Source of the DNA: Chloropicon primus
Lineage: Eukaryota; Chlorophyta; Chloropicophyceae; Chloropicales; Chloropicaceae
Assembly (NCBI GenBank): GCA_023205875.1
Contig: CP060768.1
Location: forward strand, 434,001-498,000
DNA: 64,000 nucleotides
Reading direction: 5' to 3'
The first letter of the stretch is position 1, and every line of letters starts with the position of its first letter. Under the pieces are notes generated by a model. The model saw nothing but the letters and a program-made list of their open reading frames with translations, searched no databases and was not told the origin of the DNA. The position numbers and the translations under genes were made by a program. Positions 8,763 through 19,464 of the stretch are shown here, in pieces.

Positions 8763-11700
8763 TCACTGCGAGGAGGCGAGCCAAAAGTCGTAAGGACCCG
8801 CGCCCTTCTTTGACACGACGTAGAAGATCCAGCAACCTGAACTGGGACGGCCAGAGGCGGTGTGGGCATAGTGCTTGCCGGACTCGGGGGCGGTGAAGTC
8901 GGACTGGACCAATCTCCAGGCCCCGCTCTCCCTGGAGGGATCGCGGTTGTGGAATAAATACAGACCGAGCTCGAGGCCACTGTCCTCGTACCTTGGCTTC
9001 GCCCAGCCTTGCTGCGTCAAGGGGGAGTTGGAGCAGAACATGGAGCTGCCCGGAGCGGGCTGCACGTGCAGAACCTCGTTGACTTTGAGGATGGCGCCCA
9101 TCCGAGACTTGGTGCTCGAGGGGGGAGGCTGGGTGCTCGACCCCCCCACTGTGGAAACCGAGCCACACGCGTGCATCGATCCAGAGTACCGGCAGTCGCC
9201 CCACGGGGACGTGGAGCAGAGCGGGTGGGGGACGAGGTCCTCGTCGCCGCTGCACGTGCCGCCCCCGCTGGTGAAGTTCAGGGAAGTGGACAGAGGCTCG
9301 CCGCAGACCATGAGGTCCCAGTCCCCCAGAGCGGCGCTCTGCACCGGGTCGCTGTGGGAGATTGCGAGCTCCCAGATGCCAGCGCTGGAGGAGGCCGGCT
9401 TGTCGGAGAAGTGCATCAAGGCCTCGGCGGGCCGGCGGATTGGAACGTCCCTGCCATCCACGACGGCAAACCTCTGCACCCTGGCCAGCGAACCCTTGAC
9501 GTCGTTCCACACGGTCGTGGCAAAGGTCTCGAACCAGCTTCCCCACCAGCCCGGCATGGGGGCTTCCTTAAAGTCGTCGAAGATGACTTCGCCGTTGGCA
9601 CTGGTAGCGTTTCCCAGGAGTATGGATTTCTCCACGACCGTTTGACCCACCATGTACCTGTGCGACAAGTGCAACCTCTGGCTGGTGAGCTCCTCGTACC
9701 TGACCTTGCTCCGGACGACCACCCTGCGCATGTTGGAAACCGCTTCGTCTTGGTCTATCCTTATGCTTGACTTGGTGAGGCCCTGAACGACGTTCGAGGA
9801 GGCGCTGTCTGGCTTGTAGGTCTTGCACCTCTGCATGTTTTGCCAGACTTCCGTCAGCGCATTCGAGGCAGCTACCCAATCCACCTTCTGGATCTCTTTC
9901 CAGAGCGGTATCAACCATCTGTAGGGGTTCTTTGGGTCGTTCCAAGCATCTTCCAAGACATCGGGGCACCAATTCCAGATGCCGCTCCAGAATTGGGCCC
10001 CGGTCCTCGCGCAGGTGGACACCCCCCCAAAGCTCTTCTGCCCGTTTGACCTGAGGAAGTCGAGGTCGGTCGGAACGTGGACTGGATCGCCGCTCTGGCA
10101 GAAAAACTGGCAGGAGGGGGGACGCCTTCGTGCGACGGTGCCATCGGCGCACAGGTGCAGATCGGTGAGGCATACCCCGTCGGATGTCTCAGGAGGCCTC
10201 ACGGAGTACCTCGTGACCCCGTGGTCAGAGCTCGACCTTCCCCAGAGGGATTGCGGACCCGTGCCGGGGGCCAAAGTGAGAGTCGTCTCGTTCTGGAAGC
10301 CCATCCACTTGGCGGCGGGGTCATCGAAGTCGCACCCACCGAAACCGTAGCTGCCTAGCTCAGGGAAGCGGTACATTCTCCCACCACCGCCCAGGGCCTT
10401 GAAGTGGTAGATGACGCACGGCGATGCCCCGGACAGGACCTGCATCATTGGGATAGACAACAGCTGGACCTTCTGCTCGTACAGGCCGTGGTGAACCTGC
10501 CCGTACTTGAGCTCGAGGGGGAATTCCACCCCGTTTGCCACAACGCTCACTGATTTTGGTGGCACCGCGAGGTGATCAAAGAAGCTCGAGGCAAACACGA
10601 CCTCGTCAATGGGCTCCTCTGGCCTGTGGGCTCCCACGGAGAGCGTTCTCAAGTGCTGGCCGCCCCGCTCGAACGATGACACGAATTCGCCCTGCTCCAC
10701 AAGTCCAGAGTGGCCCAGGTTCAACGTCCAGTAGTGCGTGTACTGAGAAGCGAGGTTGCTGCTGAGCCCGGTGCCCATCTCCCTGAATGTGTCCGACATC
10801 AGGTTCTCCCTGTGGGCTTCCGAGCACATGAAGCTTATCACGCAATCGAAAGGGTGCTTCATTCCCGCGCAGATGTTCTCCCCTCGGTAACCCCCCGGGT
10901 ACCCAACCTCGTCCATCCTGTCGAAGGGAGTGGATTCGTCCAAGCCGATGTGAGACACGAAGTTGTCGGTGGCCATGCTGAGCGAGTGGCTTTGAGCTGA
11001 TTCCGAGAGGACGTCACTCAGGTGCAGAGGCTGCTGTGGCTCCCTTTCGCTTCTCCTGAAGTTGGCCAGGGTGCACCCCCGGGAGGCGTAGGCCCCCTCG
11101 AACGTTTTCGGGGAAGCTCTGACGCTGTTGATCCACATCATCAGCTCCCTTTCCTTTGGGGTAGGCTTCCCTTCCCTGGCGTCCCCGTAGCCGCCCGGGA
11201 AGTCGGCAACTCCCAGCACGACGCTCTGCCTTCCCTGTGCGGGGGATTCTCCTGGGTTGACGATGGATCCCCACGGAAGGAGCGACGTCGGAACGCTCGA
11301 GGACGCGGCCGGAAAGAGCTGAGACTCCCACCCTCCGACGTTCTCGTAAGGATTCCCTTCCAGCCCGGGGCCCTGCCTCAAAGTCTCAAAGGTTGGCTGT
11401 TCTGGCTTTTTCTGGAGCTCCTTGCTCGAGGAATACAAGACATCTGCCCAGGACTCGTCGCTGTACCCCATTGTCTCCTCCACGGCGGTGTAACGCGTGC
11501 CAGATGATGTCAACCGATCTTCCTGGCCGCCAAGGCCCGAGTCTCTGCCCTGCCTCAGAGACATCCACGAGCCGTCGTCGAAGGCCACGTCGTTTCGCGG
11601 CAACGGCGCCCCGTCACCCAAGTACCACTGGTACTGCGGATCCACCACCGCGGGCACCTTCCCCGCCGCCCCCGATTCGTACGACGGTTTCTGGTTGTCG

Positions 11701-13055
11701 TAGAATGAGCCCGTCTTCGATGGGTGCGGGGTCTGGTGAGCCTGAAAGCCTTGCCGCCCAGCACCGCCGTCCAGAGTCAGGAAGATGTCGTGGAAGCTCA
11801 CCGAGCCCCCGTCGTGGGTATTGATCGCGGCCACGGTCAGCTTCTGCTCCCTCCCCAGATCCTGCTGCCCCCTCGCGGGCGCCGCAGACATGTGCATCAC
11901 GAAGTTGATCTCGTACTCGTTCGTGCTCTTAATCTCAAAGCCAACGTCCACGTCGAAACCGTTACCGATCCTCTTGAAGCCCTCCAGCCTGTAGTGGGCT
12001 TCCCGAGTCACGGGGCACGTCTTCGTGACCTTCCCGGCGACGGATGTGACCTCTCCAGGTCGGAGCTGCGCCTCCGCCGACTCCAGCCAAATCACGGACC
12101 CCTTGTTCCTGTGAGCCACGCCTATCCTGGAGTCCCTGGACAGGCTGCCCACCTCCTCCCCCCACACCAGCATCGAGGCCCTCAAGTCCTTCCTGAGGTA
12201 GAGGGTGAAGAACGCGGTGAGGTAGCCGTTCCACCGGCTCGCTCCCGCGTAATTCACGGGCTCCCTGTGGGCGACCCCGTTCATGATCGGCATGATCTTC
12301 GGGGAAGGCGAGCCGTCGAACACGGCCGTCTTCACCATCAGGGGCGAGGTCACGAAGTCCAGGGCTCCCGCGGCCACCATCATCGGGGCGTAGATCAGGG
12401 ACGCGGGGGCGCCGGGCGCGGGGTGGATGGGGGCGACCGCCTTGACCTTCGCCGGCCAGCTCATCGCGCAGTGTAACGACCCGCCCCCCCCCATGGAGTG
12501 GCCCATCACCCCGACCCCGTCCGTGTCCACCCTGCGGTAGAACATGGACTCCTCGCCGTGCAGACCCTGGCCCAAACTCTCAGACAGGATCCACGCCAAG
12601 CCGTGGCACATGTCGTCCCCGAGCGACGCCGGCACCGGCGCCATGTTCCGCACGGACACGATCACGAAGCCGTGGGACACCACGTGGGCGTACAGCCCGG
12701 TGTAGAACTCGGCCGCCGACCCCGCCCCGTGCGCGAACCCGATCGCCTGGAACGTCCCCGTCGTCGTGTTCGGCCTGGCCAGCACCCCGGAACCGGCCTC
12801 CTCCGTCGGAAAGTACACCGCAACGGGCGCGTACCCGTAGCTCTGCCGGAAAAGGCTCGCCTTGGGCGCGTCGACCAGCATCGTCCCCATGTGGTACGGC
12901 CCCGGCGCCGCGTAGTGCGCCAGGGAGTGGTGCTCCAGCATGGGAGCAGGACCCTGAGCGATCACCCCATGAAGCGCACCGAGGAAGGACGCCACGATCG
13001 CGAGGACGACCACGAGGAGAAACCTGCCGACCCTCCTCGCAACGGCGCGGATCAT
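8763..13055 (-). CDS. Secreted PETase/cutinase-like alpha/beta hydrolase fused to a CAP (SCP) domain
   Basis: One exon, about 1,430 residues. The start at 13055 precedes a hydrophobic signal or anchor (GRFLLVVVLAIVASFLGAL); the frame is open 54 codons further up but that part is low quality. The N-terminal third is an alpha/beta hydrolase with nucleophile elbow GHSMGGGG (Ser187), a likely acid Asp233 (GALDFVTSP) and His263 (NGVAHREP), the arrangement of the cutinase/polyesterase dienelactone-hydrolase group. A CAP/SCP domain follows at about 636-781, with helix AQSHSLSMA, GENI, EAHRENLM and THYWTLNLG. The Cys-rich C-terminal half is unassigned. It probably acts outside the cell or in the wall on esters. 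The fusion is unusual; the substrate cannot be inferred. Confidence 0.85.
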   Translation of the reverse strand: MIRAVARRVGRFLLVVVLAIVASFLGALHGVIAQGPAPMLEHHSLAHYAAPGPYHMGTMLVDAPKASLFRQSYGYAPVAVYFPTEEAGSGVLARPNTTTGTFQAIGFAHGAGSAAEFYTGLYAHVVSHGFVIVSVRNMAPVPASLGDDMCHGLAWILSESLGQGLHGEESMFYRRVDTDGVGVMGHSMGGGGSLHCAMSWPAKVKAVAPIHPAPGAPASLIYAPMMVAAGALDFVTSPLMVKTAVFDGSPSPKIMPIMNGVAHREPVNYAGASRWNGYLTAFFTLYLRKDLRASMLVWGEEVGSLSRDSRIGVAHRNKGSVIWLESAEAQLRPGEVTSVAGKVTKTCPVTREAHYRLEGFKRIGNGFDVDVGFEIKSTNEYEINFVMHMSAAPARGQQDLGREQKLTVAAINTHDGGSVSFHDIFLTLDGGAGRQGFQAHQTPHPSKTGSFYDNQKPSYESGAAGKVPAVVDPQYQWYLGDGAPLPRNDVAFDDGSWMSLRQGRDSGLGGQEDRLTSSGTRYTAVEETMGYSDESWADVLYSSSKELQKKPEQPTFETLRQGPGLEGNPYENVGGWESQLFPAASSSVPTSLLPWGSIVNPGESPAQGRQSVVLGVADFPGGYGDAREGKPTPKERELMMWINSVRASPKTFEGAYASRGCTLANFRRSEREPQQPLHLSDVLSESAQSHSLSMATDNFVSHIGLDESTPFDRMDEVGYPGGYRGENICAGMKHPFDCVISFMCSEAHRENLMSDTFREMGTGLSSNLASQYTHYWTLNLGHSGLVEQGEFVSSFERGGQHLRTLSVGAHRPEEPIDEVVFASSFFDHLAVPPKSVSVVANGVEFPLELKYGQVHHGLYEQKVQLLSIPMMQVLSGASPCVIYHFKALGGGGRMYRFPELGSYGFGGCDFDDPAAKWMGFQNETTLTLAPGTGPQSLWGRSSSDHGVTRYSVRPPETSDGVCLTDLHLCADGTVARRRPPSCQFFCQSGDPVHVPTDLDFLRSNGQKSFGGVSTCARTGAQFWSGIWNWCPDVLEDAWNDPKNPYRWLIPLWKEIQKVDWVAASNALTEVWQNMQRCKTYKPDSASSNVVQGLTKSSIRIDQDEAVSNMRRVVVRSKVRYEELTSQRLHLSHRYMVGQTVVEKSILLGNATSANGEVIFDDFKEAPMPGWWGSWFETFATTVWNDVKGSLARVQRFAVVDGRDVPIRRPAEALMHFSDKPASSSAGIWELAISHSDPVQSAALGDWDLMVCGEPLSTSLNFTSGGGTCSGDEDLVPHPLCSTSPWGDCRYSGSMHACGSVSTVGGSSTQPPPSSTKSRMGAILKVNEVLHVQPAPGSSMFCSNSPLTQQGWAKPRYEDSGLELGLYLFHNRDPSRESGAWRLVQSDFTAPESGKHYAHTASGRPSSGCWIFYVVSKKGAGPYDFWLASSQ

Positions 13056-13462
13056 CCTCCGCGGAAACGAAACCGAAACGAAAGAGAGAGAGAGATGCGA
13101 AAGAAAAAAATAAACAGCAACCGACCCGGGCGCGCTGCCGCCAGCGTTGACCGAAAGTGATAGTGATCCATCTCTCCATCTCTCCCTCGCCCTCCTCCAA
13201 GACGACGGTTTTCCCAATAATCCAGGGACGTTAAAGAATTTTAGGAAAGAATCATGTGATGTGATGATGATGGAGAGGGAGAGGGAAGCCCGCTCTTTCT
13301 TCTCGTTAGGAGGGGGGGCGTGCTCTCTGTTGCTCCCTCGATCCCTCCGCCGCCCTCTCCTTGCCTTCCCCCTTCCGCGATTTCACGATTGCGCTCTTCT
13401 GGGGTAGCCTTCTCTCTCTCTGTCTCTGTCTCTCTGTCTCTCTTGGCCAGCCATCTATTCGT
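13056..13462. other. Intergenic
   Basis: 5' region of the hydrolase gene and 3' region of RRP17, with a TC/TG-rich tract near 13408-13442. No gene is seen. Confidence 0.5.
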
Positions 13463-14170
13463 TCACCTCGTCCTTTCCTTGGAGCCCTTGAACCCGCTTC
13501 GCGTGGACTTGTGGAGCCCCGAGGAGGACGAGGACTTTCCCCTGCTGCCCTTGAACCCCCTGTGAGTCTTCTTTTGCGAGGAGCCCAAGCGGCCGCCGCT
13601 TTTCCTTCTCTTGTCGTGCCGAGTCGCCGGGCCCTTCCTGGCCACGCCGAGGGCCTTTCCGCGGTGCCGCTTGGCGTCCCTGCCCCTGTCTTTGCTCCCC
13701 CGGTCCCCCTCGCCCTCGCTCTCGCCGGAGCTCTCCGAGTCGTCATTCAGGGGCGCAACCGTCACGGTGACCTGCGCCTCCTCCCCCCCGTAGCTCGTCT
13801 CCACCGCCGTCGCTGCCGCTGCCGCCTCGCCCTCCCCGGAGGAGGACCCCGCGCCGTCTTCGGAGTCCGAGTCCAACCCCGCATCCGTAATCAAGTCCTT
13901 GATCGCCTGCCTCTTCTCGTTCCTCCTCTCCCTCTCCGCCTCCTTCTCCTTCCTCGCAATTTGCTTCTGGGCCTTCACCCTCCTCTGCTGCTTCCTCTTC
14001 CTGAACCCCGTGACGTAGTCCTTCAGCGCGCTCGGGTCGAACCGCACCTCGATGTGCTTCTTCCTCCGCTCCTGCTTCGACACGTGCCGACCCTTCGCCG
14101 CCCTCTCCCCGGGACGACTCTGCACGTACGTCTCCTCCCGTCCTCCATCCCCAGCACCAGGACGCGCCAT
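13463..14170 (-). CDS. RRP17: Nucleolar rRNA-processing protein RRP17/NOL12 family
   Basis: 235 residues, single exon. Near the N-terminus is the family signature: EVRFDPSALKDYVTGFRKRK followed by a long basic/acidic helix (QQRRVKAQKQIARKEKEAER). In yeast Rrp17 and human NOL12 this block is part of a 5'-3' exonuclease-related factor needed for 27S pre-rRNA processing. The C-terminal half is disordered, acidic and then Arg/Lys/Gly/Ser-rich (GFKGSRGKSSSS), typical of nucleolar proteins. The start at 14170 is chosen because upstream codons are low complexity. It is divergent from SRPRB with only 220 bp between the starts, so the two may share a promoter. Confidence 0.85.
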   Translation of the reverse strand: MARPGAGDGGREETYVQSRPGERAAKGRHVSKQERRKKHIEVRFDPSALKDYVTGFRKRKQQRRVKAQKQIARKEKEAERERRNEKRQAIKDLITDAGLDSDSEDGAGSSSGEGEAAAAATAVETSYGGEEAQVTVTVAPLNDDSESSGESEGEGDRGSKDRGRDAKRHRGKALGVARKGPATRHDKRRKSGGRLGSSQKKTHRGFKGSRGKSSSSSGLHKSTRSGFKGSKERTR

Positions 14171-14390
14171 CTTCTCTGCTCCTTGTTCTCCACAACGCCG
14201 CGACGCCGCCACCAAACGACGAGTACGACGACGAGGACGAGGACGAAACCCTCTGAGGCGTCGTCCACCTGGACCTAGACCTAGACCTATCCAATTCCAA
14301 ACCGTCGCGCGCGCGCCGTCTGCACTGCGCCGCTCAGTTAGCTCGTGGCTTCCTCGCCGTTGGGAGAAGAGAAGAGGAGAGGACGAGAGG

Positions 14391-14981
14391 ATGGCGGAAG
14401 AGTTCGTCCGCGTCGCGACGGAGGTGACGAACGTGACGACGGCGAGGAGCATCGGGTTAGCGGAACTCGTCCTCTTGCTCCTCGTCATCGTCTGTTGCGC
14501 GTACGCCATCACAAAGGCCTTGCTCTTGGGACAAAAGAAACGAAGTCTGTTGCTGATCGTGGGACCGGCGAGCTCAGGAAAGACGACCTTGTTCAAGCAG
14601 GTGAGTGGTGGAGGAAGCGGGAGGAGCGGAGGAGCGCCTGACATGATCGTTCTGACTCGTTTGTCGCGTTTTCGCTCGCTCTCTTGTGGTTGTGGCAGTT
14701 GCAATATGGCGAGGCTCCTTCGTCGACGGTGACTTCGGTGGTGCCCAACGAGGAGGACTGCAGGGTGCGGCAGGGGGAGGGAGACCAGGGGCAAACGGTG
14801 AGGGTGGTGGACTATCCAGGCCACGTGAAACTCAGGAGTGGGTGCGACGCTTACCTTCAAAGGGCCAAGAAAATCGTCTTCGTCACCGACTCTCTGGTGT
14901 ACAACGACAGCGACAGCGTCAGGGAAGCTGCAGGGTGAGTGAACAACAGAACGACAAGTGATCCCTCGATCCTTCTGTCCA

Positions 14982-15034
<53 letters not shown>

Positions 15035-15471
15035 CAGCGACCGCTCGGTGCCCACGTGGCCTTCCTCGGCCGTTGTTGGGTGGAAGGGCGCTCTCACGAC
15101 TTTCACGAATACGCTGACGCTTCAGTGCGCCCTCCCTCCCTCCCAGCTTCCTGTTTAGCGTGTTGGCCAACCCCGGGGTGCTGAGGCACCGGGTGCCAGT
15201 CTTCATCGCGTGCAACAAGTCGGACAGGATGAACGCGTTCTCGGTGGAGTTTGTCAAGAGGAGGCTCGAGAAGGAGATCGACGTGTTGCTGTCCACGGTG
15301 GGCGGCCTCAGCGACACCAAGGGGGGTGGGGACGACCTCGTCAACATCACGAGCGTGGGGCTGGGAGAGCCCTTCAAGCTGGCCAATTGCCTTTCCAAGG
15401 TGTCCTCGGGGGCCATGTCCGCGCTCAAGGGGAACCTGAAGACCCTCAAGCCCTACCTCACGGCGGCGTAA
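14391..15471 (+). CDS. SRPRB: Signal recognition particle receptor beta subunit
   Basis: Three exons: 14391-14600, 14699-14934 and 15147-15471, all GT-AG and in phase, giving 256 residues. A single N-terminal transmembrane helix (ELVLLLLVIVCCAYAITKAL) anchors the protein in the ER. The GTPase domain shows G1 GPASSGKTT, G3 DYPGH and G4 CNKSD. It binds SRP receptor alpha and helps dock ribosome-nascent-chain complexes at the translocon. The second intron contains a TC run passing into a TG run (about 14982-15034). The end of exon 2 (GG) plus exon 3 gives GFLFSVLAN, which restores the helix after the G3 loop, supporting the acceptor at 15146. Length matches the family. Confidence 0.92.
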
Positions 15472-16342
15472 ATGGCGACGGCCCACGTCGTGCCCACGAG
15501 AGCGAGCGCATTGTGGTGTGTACATACTTGTATATAGACTATAGAATTCTGCTAGACGCGATTGGAGTTCCTCTGATCCAACATCCTTGAAACTCCCCGC
15601 AAACAACAACATATGGAGACTCGTCGTCCCCGCACGAGTAACGGCCTCAAGACCATCCACCAGACCTGGGGTGGCCGGGGGGGGGAACAAAGCAAAGCAG
15701 AGCAAAACAAAGCAATGGACATCGCACTGGGCAACGCCACTCGTGGGTGAGCCAACCAAGGACTCACACATTGGGGACACACCACCACACCATCATCCAT
15801 TCCACCAACCAGCAGAGCAGCAAGGCTTCCCTTCCCCTTGACATGTACACTAACGTCAGGAGGAGTGCAACGCGCGCTAGATCTCATCGCTCTCCTCAGC
15901 CGTCCAATGCGTTTTTTTTTTTCCGTACGTCGCCAGGACCAACCGATCGGTGACGCGCGAGCAAACTCGGAAGGTAAGACGACGACGACGACGACGACGA
16001 CGACGAGGTGGTCTTCTCCTCCCGTCGGCTTCGCTCCTGTTTCTCGCTCGCGCGCTCTTCTTTTCGTCGTGCGGCTTGGAGGAGGGGACAGGAAACGCTT
16101 GATTGAGAGTGTGGGTGGGTGTTCGTGGTTCCTCTCTCTCTCTCTCTCTCTGCTCGCTCGCTCGCTCCTTTGTCGAGCGGCGTGCGATGACGAGGAACTC
16201 TCCGCCTCTCTGTCTTCTCTCTCTCTCTCTCGCTGTCTCGCTCGCTCTGCCTGATGCCTGTTCCTCGACGGGAAAGGCTGACCATTTTCTGCTGCTCTGC
16301 TCTTGTGCCTCAGGCGGTGTGCTCACGACGGTACGGACGGAG
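15472..16342. other. 3' UTR of SRPRB and 5' leader of plastid PDH E1-beta
   Basis: A likely 5' UTR intron of the next gene runs from 15974 (AAG then GTAAG) to 16313 (pyrimidine tract, CAG). It contains a GAC array (about 15978-16005) and TC/GCTC repeats. No other gene is seen. Confidence 0.5.
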
Positions 16343-17488
16343 ATGGTTTCGACGGTGCACAAGCGCCACTCCGTGGGGGGTGTGGGGCGCCAGGCGTGCG
16401 CGAGATCGAGCTCGGGCGCCCTCGCAGCGAGGAGGAGCGGAGGAGCGAGGTGGAACGCCAGGGTTGGAAGGCCCTCCTCGACGAGGATCGGGGCGGAGGA
16501 GAAGGAGATGCTGATGTGGGAGGCGCTGAGGGAGGCGACGGACGAGGAGATGGAGAGGGATCCAACCGTCCTGGTGATGGGAGAGGACGTCGGGCACTAC
16601 GGAGGGTCCTACAAGGTGACGTACGACCTGTACAAGAAGTACGGGGAGATGAGACTCCTGGACACGCCCATCGCGGAGAACTCGTTTGCAGGCATGGGAA
16701 TCGGGGCCGCGATGACTGGCCTCAGGCCCATCATCGAGGGAATGAACATGGGTTTCTTGCTCTTGGCCTTCAACCAGATCTCGAACAACTGCGGCATGCT
16801 CCACTACACTTCGGGGGGGCAGTACAAGGTCCCCGTGGTCATCCGAGGACCCGGCGGCGTTGGCAGGCAGCTCGGCGCCGAGCATTCCCAGAGGCTGGAG
16901 TCCTACTTCCAGTCCATCCCGGGCGTGCAGCTGGTGGCGTGCAGCACGGCGAGGAACTCCAAGGCCTTGCTGAAGGCAGCCATCAGGAGCGACAACCCCG
17001 TCATCTTCTTTGAGCACGTGCTTTTGTACAACGTGAAGGGCCCCGTGGGGGGCAAGGACGAGGTCCAGGAGCTCAATAGGGCCGAGGTCGTGAGAGAAGG
17101 ATCCGACATCACCATCTTGTGCTACAGCAGAATGAGGTACGTCTCCATGCAGGCGGTGGGCGACTTGGTGACCCAGGGGTACGACCCGGAAGTGATCGAC
17201 TTGATCTCCCTCAAGCCGTTTGACTTGGAGACCATCTACAACTCGTTGAAGAAGACCAGAAAGGTTCTGATCGTCGAGGAGTGCATGAAGACGGGTGGCA
17301 TCGGCGCCTCCTTGAGCAGCACGATCAGCGAGAATTTCATAGACGAGCTCGACCACGAGGTGGTGAGGCTCTCCTCCCAGGACGTTCCAACGGCGTACGC
17401 CCACGAACTAGAAGCCGCGACCATCGTTCAACCGGAGCAGGTCGTGGATGCGGTGCACAAGATGTGCGGATCCGCCATTCCCGCCTAG
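16343..17488 (+). CDS. PDHB: Plastid pyruvate dehydrogenase E1 component, beta subunit
   Basis: 381 residues from the ATG at 16343. The first 45 or so residues are rich in Arg, Ser, Gly and Ala with few acids, like a plastid transit peptide. The mature part starts [20 protein letters not shown] and carries transketolase-like pyrimidine-binding features: [32 protein letters not shown], a [10 protein letters not shown] segment and the C-terminal transketolase domain. GGSYKVT and [11 protein letters not shown] match plastid/cyanobacterial E1-beta better than mitochondrial. With E1-alpha it decarboxylates pyruvate with thiamine diphosphate to supply acetyl-CoA for plastid fatty acid synthesis. 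A TGTAA motif lies at 17503, 15 bp after the stop. A nuclear location for this gene is typical of the green lineage. Confidence 0.93.
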   Translation: MVSTVHKRHSVGGVGRQACARSSSGALAARRSGGARWNARVGRPSSTRIGAEEKEMLMWEALREATDEEMERDPTVLVMGEDVGHYGGSYKVTYDLYKKYGEMRLLDTPIAENSFAGMGIGAAMTGLRPIIEGMNMGFLLLAFNQISNNCGMLHYTSGGQYKVPVVIRGPGGVGRQLGAEHSQRLESYFQSIPGVQLVACSTARNSKALLKAAIRSDNPVIFFEHVLLYNVKGPVGGKDEVQELNRAEVVREGSDITILCYSRMRYVSMQAVGDLVTQGYDPEVIDLISLKPFDLETIYNSLKKTRKVLIVEECMKTGGIGASLSSTISENFIDELDHEVVRLSSQDVPTAYAHELEAATIVQPEQVVDAVHKMCGSAIPA

Positions 17489-17611
17489 TGCGAGTGCACG
17501 TTTGTAAAAAAAGGCCACCCTTTTTGTTCATCGACGAGTTTTCTGTGCTGTTTCGAATTATTCTATGTGTACAAAATAGTTTCCGTCGCCATTTAGTCGC
17601 TCGATTATTAC

Positions 17612-18903
17612 TTACTTTTGGTAAAGGCTCTCCACGATGCACAGTTTCTGCAACGCTTGCCCTCCCAAAGTGACCACCTTCTCGCTGAAGTTAGTGGTCT
17701 GATTGCTAATCAAAAAACTCTCCATCCTGCTTGGCTCGGTCAGCGGGGTGTAGTTGGGGTCCTCCTCCGTGAGTGGGTCCTCGCCCGCGGCCCTCCTCGC
17801 CGCGTTCTCCTGCTTCCTCTTCTGCAGCCACTGCTGGTGCTGGAGCTCGTGCCTGGCGGACATCCTGTGGTACTGGGAAACTTGGTAGATCTTTCCGTGG
17901 TACTCGTCCACGGACTCCATCATGAACTCCAAGTTCCTCTCTAGGAGATCAGGCTCGACAAAGGTCAACCGATCGAACGTCCCCTGGTCCGCCTGCCCGT
18001 CGCTCTGCAACACGTTGAACATGGCAGAAACGAGGGAGGAGTTCGTCACCGTGATTGGGAGCTCCTGGAACATGTCCTTGCTCGTGACTCCCTCCTGGTT
18101 CAAGGTCGTTGCCGTCACCTTGCCCTCCTTGAACAGGTTCAAGAACTTCTCCTTGAGCTTGAGGACCTTGAGCCCGAAGGACCCCTGGGCGGCCTCCTGT
18201 GGGTCGTACACGATGCAGACGCACCTCTTGATCGACTCCTGGTAGCTCATGAAAGTCTCCACGAGCTCCAAAGTTTGGTAGGACCCGACGAAGGTGCTCT
18301 GGTACCATCCAACGGTGTTGTTGTCCACGTTCACCTCGCGGAGGCAACGCATCATCTCCAGCTGGTACGAGGCATCCTCGTCCTCGTCACCGCCCGCCTC
18401 CTCCACCTTGTTCGGGAAAGGGAAAGAGTAGGTGATCTCCAGCGTGCTTCCGATGTCCAAACCCAAGAGCTGCCCCGTCACGAAATTCGGCAGGCACTCC
18501 TTACAGTGCTTAATGATCTTGGCCACCACGATTCCCTCCACCTGAGAGAGGACAAGGAGAAGGAGAAGGAGAAGGACAACCACGAGACACGAGACACGAG
18601 GCGAGCAGAAAAGAAAAGAAAAGAAAAAGAAAGGTTAGAGCCACGCTCTGGCGAAGAAAGAAACGACGGCCAAGGGAGTCGACACGAGGAAGGAAACTCC
18701 GTCACGGCCTCGGCCTCTCTCTCTCTCGAGGGAAGGGGAAGGAAAAGAAGAGAGAGAACAAGAGCAAGAGGTTTTCGTCCGCCGCAACGAAACGGACCCC
18801 CCGAACCCAAGGCACGCGCGCGCTGACTCACCTGAACATTGGTGACCGGAATGTCCTCCTTAGCCTTCTTCCCGATGGACGCTGCGAAGTTAAGCCCAGC
18901 CAT
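17612..18903 (-). CDS. EIF3H: Translation initiation factor eIF3 subunit h
   Basis: Two exons: 18903 to 18832 (24 residues, MAGLNFAASIGKKAKEDIPV...) and 18541 to 17612, joined by a phase-0 GT-AG intron of 291 bp; 333 residues, close to plant eIF3h. The MPN domain spans roughly residues 25-160 (VEGIVVAKIIKHCKECLPN, GQLLGLDIGSTLEITYSFPF, GWYQSTFVGSYQTLELVETF). It lacks the JAMM metal-binding motif, as expected for eIF3h. The C-terminal part has ELQHQQWLQKRKQENAARR, typical of the subunit. It is part of the eIF3 octamer on the 40S ribosome and helps reinitiation in plants. It converges on the PDH gene with about 120 bp between them. Confidence 0.93.
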
Positions 18904-19464
18904 GATGATGCTCCCGTCGTCGTCGTCGTCGTCGGCTTCGTTTTGGTTTTTCTTCTTTGTGGCGGCTCCAGCAAAAGTTTTCCGATCGAAGACGAAGGCA
19001 TTTTTTCCCCGATCGATCAGGGGGAGGATCGCGATCGCGATCGGGCGGAGGGAGGGAGGGAGGGACGAGGACGTTGCGGCGATCGGAGGACGCGGGAGGC
19101 GTCGGGGTCGAAGACGGTGGGTGGCGATCGATAGAGCAGGTCGAGATCTTTCAGACGACACCTCGCGCGATCGGTTTGGGACGAAAACCAAGGAGGAGGA
19201 GAGTGGAAGAGGCTGAGTGGAAGAGGGAGAGAGTGTCGGGCGAAGGAAGGGGGGTGGGGGGTCTGCGTCGAACGAGAGGGCGCCTCGCGAGCGTTTCATT
19301 CGTGCGTCGCTTGGTCGGCTTGGGCTTCTTGTTCGGCCTTCGAAGTGTTCGTTCGAATGCAAGCTCGGAGAGATTACTGTGACTGATTGAAGGGAGACAG
19401 GCAGAGGCAGAGGCAGAGGCAGAGAAGGTTCCTCCGCAGAAGGGACGCCGGGGGTCGGGGCGCC
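18904..19464. other. Divergent promoter region between EIF3H and GLE1
   Basis: 560 bp between two divergent starts. It is GC-rich with several GATCG motifs (19014-19050) and a short GCAGAG array (19392-19422). No gene is seen. Confidence 0.5.
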
